64,000 nt of DNA from Crossaster papposus (lineage: Eukaryota; Echinodermata; Asteroidea; Velatida; Solasteridae): positions 1,426,001 to 1,490,000 of the forward strand of contig JBAIAA010000021.1 in the NCBI GenBank assembly GCA_037893245.1, given 5' to 3'. The first letter of the stretch is position 1. Every line of letters begins with the position of its first letter. The position numbers and the translations under genes were made by a program. The notes under the pieces are model-generated. The model worked only from the letters and a program-made list of their open reading frames with translations, made no database searches and had not been told where the DNA came from. This document shows, in pieces, positions 25,701 to 37,600 of this stretch.

Positions 25701-28700
25701 CTGGGAGCAGCTTCAGGCCACCTCCCACCTACTAGGCGGGAACTTTTGAACTTTTTATTTTTTGTAATGTAAATTGTTGTGTAATTGTTGGCGTTGTGCG
25801 CTTTCTGGTGCGGGTCTTCCAGGTGTGCGGCGGCAGAGCCCACCGTCTTGTTTGGCGGCAAACAAGGTCTTCGTGGGGGGCTGTGTAACGTTTGTGCCGG
25901 TTGGCCGATAGAGGGCACTAGAGCGATTCCATGGTGTAATCCCCTGACGGTACGCCAGGGAGACCCGTTCTGGATAGCGCATACGCCGAACCGGTTTAGA
26001 CCAGTTACGGGGCCGCGCGATAGCGGTAAACGTCATGTCAGTGTTTGTGACCAGAGAAGGAGTGCATTAAAACGACCTTAGAATCACCGAAACCACAGAA
26101 TACTTGTGTCAGTTTCCTTCCTGTGTGTGTGTCGACCCCAGACAACGCGTTTCGTTACAATATAATTATGTATGTTGATGAGCTGGGCTGGCGCAATCCA
26201 ACGCAGATATCCGACAGAGGCAAAGCGCATAAACTGAAGAAACTTGGGAGATTAATTCTAACAACTTTCCTCTGTCGGAGTCCAGTGGCCAAGTGCCCAA
26301 ACACTTTCTTGGGTATGGTCACCGACCTCTGGACAACCCTTCCTCAACGCGCCGTGATTGATTGCATAGCCTGCTACCAATCACCCACTCATCACACACC
26401 ACCAGCCAACCACCCACCCCTAGACTCGCCCTAGTCCGAGCTGGACTAGGTAAACTAGGAGTTAAAAAAAAAGGGGGGCCAGCAATTTCATCCCATTACA
26501 CGCACGCCTGCTTTCCGAATGTCGTCCCGACATAAGTTTAAACAATCGCTACGCAGTTCCATTCGCGCAAGTATTATGGCATGCCTAGAAAAAAATTAAA
26601 ACAATAATCGCTCTATGGTGCACTGATAATATTTAACATCGCAGCAACACATGCATCCTTATTGTCCTCTGAACTTAAATTAGTCATGAAGGATTGCAGA
26701 AATTCCGCCTTTTCCTTCCATTCTAGGGTGCTCTCATGAAGTTGGAGCGAAAAGCCAAGACGGTTAGGGGGCTTGATAGTCCTTCAGTGGAAGTAGGCAC
26801 AGGGAGTGGCAAAGAGTTAAAGGGCAGGAGCAAGTTCCTGTGAAGTGTTCGAGTAGAACCTCCACCTTGCTCCTGTCGCACAACATACACAGGAATATCC
26901 GGGTTCACCTGTCGAACCACCCTAGCTGTAAGGATGTTCTCCCCGCCATCGGTCAGCAATCTTGTAATTACCAGTGGGAGCGACAACCTTAACCAGAACT
27001 CTGTCACCGGGATGGAGAATGGCAGCTCTCGTATGTATATCACAACGAGCCTTGGGAGCTGGCCTTTTCAGAGTGACTAGAAGGCCAGTCTGTATGCATC
27101 AGCAAGGCGTTGTCTCAGTTGCTGTGCATACTCGCCCTGAGTTTCTTTGGCAGACTCTCTGGGTTCTAAACCAAGAAAGATATCGACTTGAAGTTTTGGA
27201 TGTCTACCGTACATAAGGAAGTATGGTGAGAAACCAGTCGCATCATTCTTTGTGGAGTTATAGGCATGGACGAGACTGGGGCCACATGCTTCTTCCACAC
27301 TGACTTCTTGTCTTCTGGCAGTGTACCTAACATATCAAGTAGAGTTCTATTGAAACGTTCCACTTGGCCATTGCCCTGGGGATGATATGGAGATGTTCGA
27401 CTCTGATGCCGGTTATTTTACACAACTGGTGTATAACATCCGACTCAAAACCTCTTCCCTGGTCAGAGTGGAGTCTGCCAGGAAATCCATAATGGACAAA
27501 GAAGTTGTCAAACAGCACACGGGCGGTGGTTTTAGCTGTTTGATTTGGCACTGGGATCGCTTGCGCATAGCGGCTAAAATGGTCGGTGATAACCAAAATA
27601 TCTGCTTGCGAACCACCAGTTGTTTTGAGGGAAAGATGATCAATGCACACCAGTTCCATTGGTTCACGAGTCGTAATGCTTACCAATGGGGCCGTCCTCA
27701 TAGCAACTGGTGGCATCTTACGTCTTATACATCTGGGGCACGAACGGATCCTGTTGTCAACATCACACGCCATATAGGGCCAAAAGAACCGAGAGCGGAT
27801 CAAGTCGAGAGTCCGCCCACGGCCAAAGTGACCGGCTTCATCATGAAGACAACGGAAAGCAACATCCCTGTACAGCTTGGGAAGCACAAGTTTGAACATT
27901 TTACCGCCATTTGTTCCTGTACGCTGGCGGTAAAGGACATCATCCCGAAACATTAGTTTGTCCCAATCCCGCAGGATTGCGACAACATCACGGCTTTCAT
28001 GACGTCTTTGTTTTCCTTGGGGACATTTCCCTTCCTCCTTGTATTGAATGATTTTCCCAATAATGGGATCTTCCCGTTGATACCGCCTCCATTCCTCTGT
28101 GGACACCAGAGGAATCGGACTTTGTCCTGGCCATATAGTGGAGGATTATCAAGATCTGGTGTGATGGCTGTGCTCTGCAGTGCCAAAGTCTCGACTAGTG
28201 GGATTGGTGACCCGGCTGAGTCGGCAGGGTATACATCATGCGAGCCTACTACAGCATTTACAGCTTCAACAGAAACAGTCTGTGAATTAGCTGCGGTCTC
28301 ATGATGGGGGCGGCGTGACAGACCATCTGCATCACCATTGAGTTTGCCACTCCTGTACTCCAACATGAAATTATAAGCAGACAGGGCAGCAAGCCAACGA
28401 TGTCCAGTGGCATCCAACTTAGCAATAGTAAGGACATAAGTGAGGGGATTGTTGTCCGTTACCACTCTAAAATTGGTTCCATATAGGTAGTCTTGGAACT
28501 TATCGGTCACCGCCCACTTCAGAGCTAGAAATTCAAGTTTGTGGGCAGGGTAGTTTGCTTCGCTTTTTGATAGTCCTCTGCTGTCATAAGCAACAACACG
28601 TTCCCGTCCATCCTGCAGTTGATACAGTGCTACACCAAGACCAATGACACTGGCGTCAGTATGCAGGATGAATGGTTTACTAAAATCAGCGTACACCAAG

Positions 28701-31639
28701 GCAGATGCTTCCGTTAGCTGTGTGATCAGGCATTCAAAAGCATGTTGACAATGAGGGGTCCAGGTGAAAGGAGGGGGTTTGGATTTGTGTGACCGACCAC
28801 CACTTTTCTTCATCGGGAGACCCACAGTAATTAAGGGCATGGAGGGGTTTGGCTATTTTTGAGTACCCCGCGATGAATCGTCGGTAGTACCCAGCAAATC
28901 CCAAGAAGGATCGAACTTCATGGTGATTACTGGGAACTCAGTGGCCAAGTCTTCAAGGCAGCGGTTTTATCTGGGTCCGTCTCAACGCCTGCTGCTGAGA
29001 TCACAGTCATGACCGAGGTACTTCACGGAGGAACGGAAAAGTTGACATTTGGACGGCTTCAGCTTTAAACCATGCTGTTGCAGCCGTGTGAGTACTGACT
29101 CAAGTCGTTGGAGATGCTCGTCAAAAGTACTTGAGTAAACAATGATGTCGTCTAGGTAGACTAAACATGTTTTCAAGTTGAGACGTTTTGAAAGTTGAAC
29201 CACGACGTTTTAAACTGAACCACGACGTTTGCCTGTCCGTTTTAGAACACCATACTATCGCGCAATCTTTCGCCGACCTCTACACGCCGGTCAATGCCTA
29301 GAAATCGCACACGCCGACCGGGTTCCGCTTTAATTGTGACTTAGGCTTTACTGAATTAAATCAGGATACGGGTACCAGGTAGTGAGCTAGTTTTTCAAAC
29401 GAGTTATAGAATAAAGTAAGCCCCTGGGGACGAGAATCTTGGACGATTTTGTTGGTCTTGCCCGATTTGTTATTTGGGTCTTGCACAACAAATTTGGTCT
29501 TGCACGATAATTTTGGTCTTGCATAGAAAATGTATTCTTGAAATGATAATTTTGATATTGGATTTTCAATCTTGCAGATAAATATTTATCTTGTCTTTAA
29601 CAAAATCTGCATTTATCCTTTTTTGCATGAAAAGCGGTTTTTGCACTCACATTTACGTGTTGGTACCAGTATTAATTTTTTTTTTTTAAATCGGAAACGC
29701 GCGCACAAAAAGATACATTGTAATTCTTTAAGTTCAGACACAAAACGGAAACAATTTTTGTGAAATTTCAGATGGTTTGACCGAGCCAGACATACGGTGT
29801 TTCTTGTTGTTGTTTTTTGGTCGGGTTCGGTATCTTTTTGGTTGGTTCGGGCCCTTTTTTCCCAGTTCAGATCGGTTTCCGTTCGGATTAGGTTTATATT
29901 AATTTGTTTATGTTTCGGCCGGTTTGGCCTAGTCAACCCAAACCGATGCACATCATTAATCAATAGTCATTGCCTATAGTTTTGTTTTACCTTCATACAA
30001 TCTGACGACCGTTTCATGAAATGTTTACGGTACGTATTTTGTTGTTTATTGTGGACTACCGTTCGCTTTTAACGGTCAACTTGACCGTCGTGGATTTTTT
30101 TGCAGTGTGGAATAAATGCAAGTGATCCTGCATTGAAGTGTGTACTTTCGTACCAACGAAAAATTATGTTGTTCTCATTTAGCAACGGTCTGCTACTTTG
30201 GCCAGGCACCAGACCCGGAATGGAATGATTCCTACCGCTGGATGATCCCGATTGAAGATCCCTGCCGATGTACGGAGGTCATGCTCGGAGGGATGAAAAT
30301 GCCGCGTACATATCGCTTGCCCTTCAGAGTGAAGTATTACGACACCATTTTTCAAAGCCGCAATACGGACGAGATTCGAACCTGGCTGAATTGTAGTAGT
30401 GAGTGTTGTGTCAATGTTTTCAAACAAATTTGACGCCAGATCATTATAATAATAGGAACGATAATTTAGAAATGAGGAACTTTTAAAGTTACACAACTTT
30501 TAAAAACATGACCGATTACTTTAGTTCTAGCAAGTTTCCGCCGGGATCTTTTTTACATTGACTAGACCCAGCCAGGCACGATATTGTTTTTCACGAACCT
30601 CGATCTGAAACAGGTTCAGGCCGGCATTTGTGGGTAGCACACCTTATTTCCGGCCTCGATTGCTGCGAGCCCGTTGCTGATATATATTTCAGACTTTGCT
30701 TGTGACGTGTTTACCCGTCATCCGTTTTGAACTTTTTAATAAACTCACTAAATATTGCCAAACGAAACACACCGAGCTTCGATCTCCTTATTTTCTCGTA
30801 ACATTTTCTCACTAGTAAATTGAATTGAGTGATTATCAGCTTTAATAAACAAAATACCAATTGTCATTTAATTGTACTGCTTTCCAGTCAAATCTTGTTT
30901 ATACTGCGAGTATAATCCAAACATTGCAAATACATAAGCTGTGTGATGCATTTTTGCGATCATTTCAGATACAAGTTCTCCCGAACCAGTGTTTTCAGAC
31001 TGTCCCACTGATGATATCATCGTGGCCAACCCATCCGTTACCTACACCATCCCGACCGCCATGGACGCAGACACCGGCGTACCGCTCACCGTGTCTTGTA
31101 GTCCGACTCAGGCAACGAATTTCACCCGGAACTATACGGTGGTCACTTGCCGCGCCAGCGATGCCGTTGGAAATGTGCGCCCGGAAGAATGTTCCTTCAA
31201 TGTCAAACTTGGTAGGTAAATGCTAAACGCAACTTTGGTATATACTTATTTCGTTCACCTACCACGAACCGAAGAGAATTTCGATTTCGTTGTTCGAATG
31301 AACAGTTGTTGTTCAGATTTTGTCCGTGATTATCGTGAATAACCAAACTTTAGGAACTTAAAAGGGTCTGTCCTACTTTGGCAATGTGTAAGCCCGAGTC
31401 CCACGGAAGCCCCGGTCACAACGGATCGTACAAAATGTTGTCGTGGTAGACCCATAACATATGTGTCGCGGCCAGATCTTGCAACATGCCCGAAATCTAT
31501 TTCGAGTGGTTACAAAGGATACGACACATTAAATATGGTTTGGCGATGGGGACGCGTCGTGGGTATGTTGGGTGTGTCGCAAGACAGTCGTGCAACAGTC
31601 GTGGGACCATCGTGGGTTGTCGGTTATTGTCGGGAGGGT

Positions 31640-31673
<34 letters not shown>

Positions 31674-34600
31674 CGTTTTTCACGTGATCAGGTTGTGGTT
31701 CACTCGTGGGGTGCGCGTGGGACGCTCGCGCGTCTGTCTTTCGACTATATAATGAGGCCTGGTCTGTTGCCTGCCATTTGCTCTCAAGATTTTTCAGTGG
31801 AAACAGTTCTGCCCGAATTTAATCCAAGTTTGTATCCAGGATGCCTCCCAACAAGACAACTAACAAGAGACAGGTGGTAACAGTGGCTGATGTGCAAAAC
31901 AGTCGCAAGACTGTTATATGACAGACTCACGACAGCCACAAGACATAGATACCACAAACAAATCGTCGGACAAAAAAGGTGCATGTCCAATTTTGCCTCA
32001 CGACGACAAGTCGATGCCACGATGCTCAACAATGTGTAGGACTGTCTTGCCACGACCCCCGATGACCCACGATTTCCTAAATTGTCTGTCGTGTCCTGGC
32101 AAAAATGCGTCATGGGTTACATCAGGCTGCTACTGGAAATCGTGCCACAAGTCTTAGGGGGTCGTGGGTAGTCTTAAATATTTGCACAACCGAAATAAGT
32201 CGCACAAAAGCTCTTGATCTTGTTAAAAAGGCTGGCTGTGACTGAAGTAGTCGCATCTTGTTGCAGCAGTCTTCATTTGTCGTGCGACAATCGTCTGATG
32301 GTTGTGGGACAAGTCTTGGGTGGTCCTCTATTGTCGTGGACCATCGTATGATTCTTCTGTCGTACGATAGTGGCACGACTTCCCAAGACTACTGGCACGA
32401 GTTTTCATGCGAGTAGATCTGATTGCACGACTAGTTGCACGACAAAAGCCGTGTTCTCATTGGACTTTTTCTTCTGCGGCCTCGCGGTAAACTATGCTAG
32501 GTTCTCACTATCACGATTCGCGCCACGATTGAAATCTTGGTCTTAATCGTGGAGTAATCATTGTGATTATATCAGATCTTATCAGATCTTGAGGTCAGTC
32601 GTGGCAATCGTGTTGATCGTAGACAATGTTTGGACGGTTCAAACATTTTCTACGATCAACACGATTAATTTTCAATCGTGATCATCGCATCAGATCGTAG
32701 TGGATCGTAACAGAGCGCGACAGATCGCATCTAATCGTGCTTCCAAATCGTGGTGCTCGGGATCAACCTTGGACAAGACAAACACAACCTCTGTTGAGAT
32801 GCGCTGCGATCTGATTGTGGGTTGTAGTCTTCACTCTGTAGAAGTTCAAGAAACAATAAAGTCTATGGTCAGTCGGGCTGTATCCGTCGGGGTCCAATCG
32901 TGGCTCAAATCGTGATTACTCTCGATCCCGATCGTGAAAGACATCGCGACCACAATCGTATCCGATCGCAACAGAGCGCATCGGTTCGTGATTACCGTAT
33001 CGGAACGTATCGCAACGTATCTGCACGTACCAGATCGTCCCAAATCGGGGACCCCGATCGTGCTGATCGTATCAGATCGGGACCCAATCGTGGACTCAAT
33101 AAGGACAATCCTTTCGGAACGTATCTGATCGTGACAGATCGTGTCAACTGAAATTGACCAATCGTGCTTATATCGCATCCAAGCGCACCAAATCGTACCA
33201 GAACGTATCAACTCGCATCAACTCGTATCCAAACGTGAAATTTCAGAAAAGGAAACAACAATTCCACGATCAGCTACGAATGGCCAATCGTGGCGTGCGA
33301 CTGCCGTTCAACTCTCGTGCGCCTTTTTCTCCCGAAACATCCGACAACAGATGCGACTGTTGTGCGACTGCCGTACAACTTGTACGAGTCCCGCGCAAGC
33401 TCCGGGCAATTGTTGTTCAACTCGTGCGACCTTTGCGCATGTGGTACAGCGCCGTGCGACCGCGACCAGAAAAAGGTTACGATTTTTTGGGGCGACTGAG
33501 GAGACTACTCCCAAACAAACAGGCGACAACCTAGCGACCGCCTGGTCACCTGTAGTTACCTAAAAAAGCACACAAGAGTTTGACAGGCCCCTTAAACTTG
33601 AATGGGGGATCGTCAGTGTATGAATCTGCTCAGAGATTCGCCTTAAACTGATTTCCTTTCAGCTTGCCGTGACCCGCTAGGGGTGAAGAGTGGCGCCATA
33701 CCAGATAGCAGTCTGTCAAGCTCATCGGATGGTTACAGTTGGCGTCCCGTAAGATACCCGCTGCGTAACGGTAAGCTTTATACCCACCTAACTTATTTTA
33801 TTAACGTTAATATACTTTCTGGTTTATTGTGATGTATTCAAACAGGGGTGTGCAACAATAGTTTTTGTCCAAAATATTATTGATTTTGTTTACAGGTGAT
33901 TGGTGTACAGACGCGAACGATCAGAAACAATGGATTCGCGTCGACCTGCAAGCTCCAACTACCGTTACTGGCCTGATCACCCAAGAAAAACACCAAAGTG
34001 GCTGGGTGACGTCATACATAGTACAGTACAGCGACGATGGGACTAACTGGAGTAATGTGACTGGTACTGACGGGTCAGCAATACAGGTAAATAGACGTAT
34101 GATTAAATGCATACGTACAACTCAAATCTGTCGCTGGTAACAAATAACTGAATCCTTTGGACTATCGGTGTTCGTTTAAAATTTGCCTCTACACTTATTT
34201 ATTCTTTAACAAATTTAATTGATGTTTTTGACGTTCAGTTTCAGGGAAACGTGGACGATGAAACTCCAGTAACCAACTACTTTCCCGCGGTTTTGAAGAC
34301 GCGTTTTCTACAGATTCGACCTTTCACTTGGACGGAATCCATCTGCCTGCGCTTTGAAGTATTGGGATGCAGAGGTGAACAAATACTAAATGCATTGACG
34401 CACAATCATTCAATTTTATATATCAAAGCTGGTTCGACTGGGAATTTTTGCTGGTTTTGTTTTCAATTTCATAAAGAGGCAATCAATTTCGCTAAATGAG
34501 AATTCAAAAAAGTACGACAAAGAAATACAAATAAACAGATAAACAAAGAAAAAGGTACACAACTTCGAACCTGGCTGAATTGTAGTAGTGAGTGTTGTGT

Positions 34601-37600
34601 CAATGTTTTCAAACAAATTTGACGCCAGATCATTTAGATAGGAACGATATTAAATATATCGTTCCTATCTAAATGATCTGGCGTCAAATTTGTTTGAAAA
34701 CATTGACACAACACTCACTACTACAATTCAGCCAGGTTCGAGAAATGGTTCATGTGAGTTGCGCCATTTGGAATAAGTTTTAAAGCAAAACAAGAAATAA
34801 TTGGTTTTGAGTACACACTGTCGGGTTGCTCTGAAACATCACAATTAAAGTCCCCAGTTGCAATAATGTCTGTACATGAGGCCTTGTTAGGAATATCACT
34901 GTTTACCCATAAATTCAACAGAGCTTGGAGGAGGCCTATCAATATAACTTATAAGCACATACTGTCTTTGTTTATATCTCGACCCATACACTCGACATCA
35001 TCTGTTTCGAGATCTTTACGACGAGAGAAAATCAGGGTATCTCGAATGTAAATGGCAACCCCGCTAACATGTCAGTTCCTGTCTTTTCTTACAATATAAA
35101 CATTTGGTAGAGTTATCTCACCATCAGAGGTTGAGGCGTCGCAAACAGTTTTATTTAGACAGATGATGTCGAATGGAGTTCTACACATTATTTAGGTAAT
35201 ATCAGTGCGAGGACCCGGTTATTACTGCGTGATAATGACCCGGTTGGGGGATGACCGCTGGTAAATGGATGGAGCCGAAGGCGAGGTCAGTTACCAGCGG
35301 TTATCCCCCAACCCGGTCATTATCACGCAGTAATAACCGGGTCCTCGCACTGATATTACCTTTAATAAATACCTTTTTAACGATAATTATTTTTAAATGC
35401 TCCAAATTTCTTGACTTTCCTTTCGGCGATATTTCCAGCGTTTTGTGTTCATGTTTAGGGGCCATGTTTTTATTATGCATGGTACCCTGTATCTTCAATA
35501 TGTTTTGTTATTATAACCCATACGTTGAGACCAGACTAGCTGACCACTGATGCATACCTTGCATAACAACGCGCTAGCGTTAACAGACGACACGCGCATT
35601 TTGAAAAATTCCACGCATTTTGAAAAATTCCGCGCGTATAGATACAAACGTTCTTTGCGTACATTTATAGCGCGCAGTATCAAGATTTGATATACATGTA
35701 ATATAATATCAATATTAATCATTATGGTCAAATTTGTTTGACATTTGACATTAAGATGGGCGAATCAGAAACCCCCGGATCTTTGATTGCATAATTATAA
35801 TGCCATATGTTAAGTCTAATTTAGATCCTTGCCTGTGGTGTTGGTTCTCCTCCTGTCCTTGATAATGTATCGGGGTGTTCTGGTCTGGGATACTGGCTGC
35901 CGTCATTAATTAAGGTGGCTTTGGTGCCGCTTTTTAGGGGCGTACGGGTAATACCGGTTGCTCATTTGAAAACCTGTCGGAAGATCACGGGTCGCTGTAG
36001 TCCGCTTCCTAAGGACATCAGAGTACAAACTCTGGCCGAAAGGGGTTCTCCGATGTGGGATGCGACTAGCATTGGTCATTGTTGGTCCTGAGATGTGTTG
36101 GATAATGCTCGTGGCAAGTAGACACACTCCTGTTGAGTTGAGGTGCACGCCGTCCGACACAATGTAGGTTGAGTTTATGTTTCCGTTGTCAATGAAACCC
36201 TAGTTATTTCGCTTTTCTATGGACTTTAACAGATCATTGGAATCATCTACTCTCTTGCATTGTGGCACCGATTGGTTTTTACGATGTATAGTCGAGAAGG
36301 ATATTGTGGTGGAACCGGCGGAGGACCTAGATGGAGACTGGTCTTATTACCCCAGGACTCCAACCAACTCTTATTATCCAACAAATATATTTATTAGCCT
36401 CGCGCAAGGATGAGCGGCTATCCAGACGCAAGGGGGACAATTAACGAACGGCGGACTTAACCTAGGGTCAGTTCGTTTGGTGGAAATATACCACCGTTTT
36501 ATGACTGAGTGTTGAGCTTGATATAATGGAAAAGCACTAAATAATTAGTCCTAATAAACCTCACAATGCAAATAAACCTCGCAGTGACAAGTATTCCAAG
36601 GACGATCAATAATTGGTCTTATTCTCTTCCTGATTCAAGAGTAATGCACTTTACATATAAATAAATATACACAATAATCCTCGCTGGTATATGATAAACC
36701 TCACTTAGATATAAAAGGGTCAACTGCACCCTTAAAGATAAACTTGATTTGTAATAACCCTCACTTAGTCACATGCACCGCTTAATGGGTGGGTATAAGC
36801 TAATGATGATCCTCGCTGGAACAAGGTGGTCGACTGCACCACCGGAGAATCCTCACGAGGCCCAGTAAACCTCACGTGGTCAACTGCACCACTTGAGTGT
36901 AACGGGGCTTGAATTAATTTGCCTTTGCTTATTATATACAATATAAATGTTACGGGGCATACACATCTAACAGTTAATACAATTATAATCCTTACGAGTA
37001 AACACAAAATATGGCAGGGTGATGAAATACTTAAGAATGAGGGGTAAATACATATGCACCAATTAATCCTCACTACAAGTTTAGTATACCTCAACCAGGT
37101 TTAGCTCACTGGCAGCGAGCTCAAGGTATACCTCAGAATGAGAGGTAATTACATATGCACAAATTAATCCTCACTACCAGTTTAGTATACCTCACTGGAA
37201 CTACAATAACCCTCACTTGTTGTTGCAAGTAGCTCGGGGTAATTAACACGTTTAATACGGGCCAAACTACCAGAGAATTACAGTAAGCCTCAGGGCACTG
37301 AAAACGCCTCGTCTGGTAAACCTCAATAGGGACAGTAAGCTCTCTGATTACGTTGGGCTGCACTCAACCGTCACCGCACCGTAAAAGGCAGACACCCCCC
37401 CCCCCAACAAATCTAGCTTCACTGACTTCCCAACCAAAGGTTACCTAGCCCAGCCCACTCGCACAGGTCTCACTATAATCTAGACCCAATGTCAAATAAC
37501 CCGCTAGCTACATAAACTCACCGGTCGTTCCTCAATCAACCTCAAAGTTGGGTCCAAAACATAAGTTCCGTGACCATTCTCTGGCTAGTAAGGTTTGACG

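Larger units (their letters stand above)
24324..26159 (+). mobile_element. Short non-autonomous LTR element (TRIM/LARD type), TSD ATAT
   Basis: LTRs of about 277 bp at 24324-24601 and 25884-26159 (TGTAACG...CGTTACA) flank a 1.28-kb GC-rich interior. The target duplication ATAT is intact at 24320-24323 and 26160-26163, and the uninterrupted site is visible at 13288. A tRNA-matching primer site (TTGGTGGCAGCGGTTGG) follows the left LTR, and a G-rich tract precedes the right one. The LTRs differ at around a dozen places, so it is older than the Gypsy at 13760. No reverse transcriptase is present. Confidence 0.85.
13264..26294. mobile_element. Composite region bounded by about 160-bp direct repeats
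   Basis: Bases 13264-13425 recur as 24297-24323 plus 26160-26294 (the second copy is split by the short LTR element). Both begin CTAGAGCAGGACAG and end CCAGTGGCCAAGT. Between them lie about 1.3 kb of A-rich sequence, the Gypsy element 13760-23302 and the short LTR element. The arrangement suggests an older host element with terminal repeats that received two later insertions, but no protein identifies it. Confidence 0.4.

Noticed and set aside
25291-25918. Overlapping frames on both strands with Arg/His/Ala repeats
   Set aside because: They arise from the 24-bp tandem array, which is open in several frames; no gene is needed to explain them.
32846-33563. Frames with DRIRSD-like peptides, up to 140 codons
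   Set aside because: Product of the GATCG/CGTATC word bias in the TIR element; both strands are open, with no domain.
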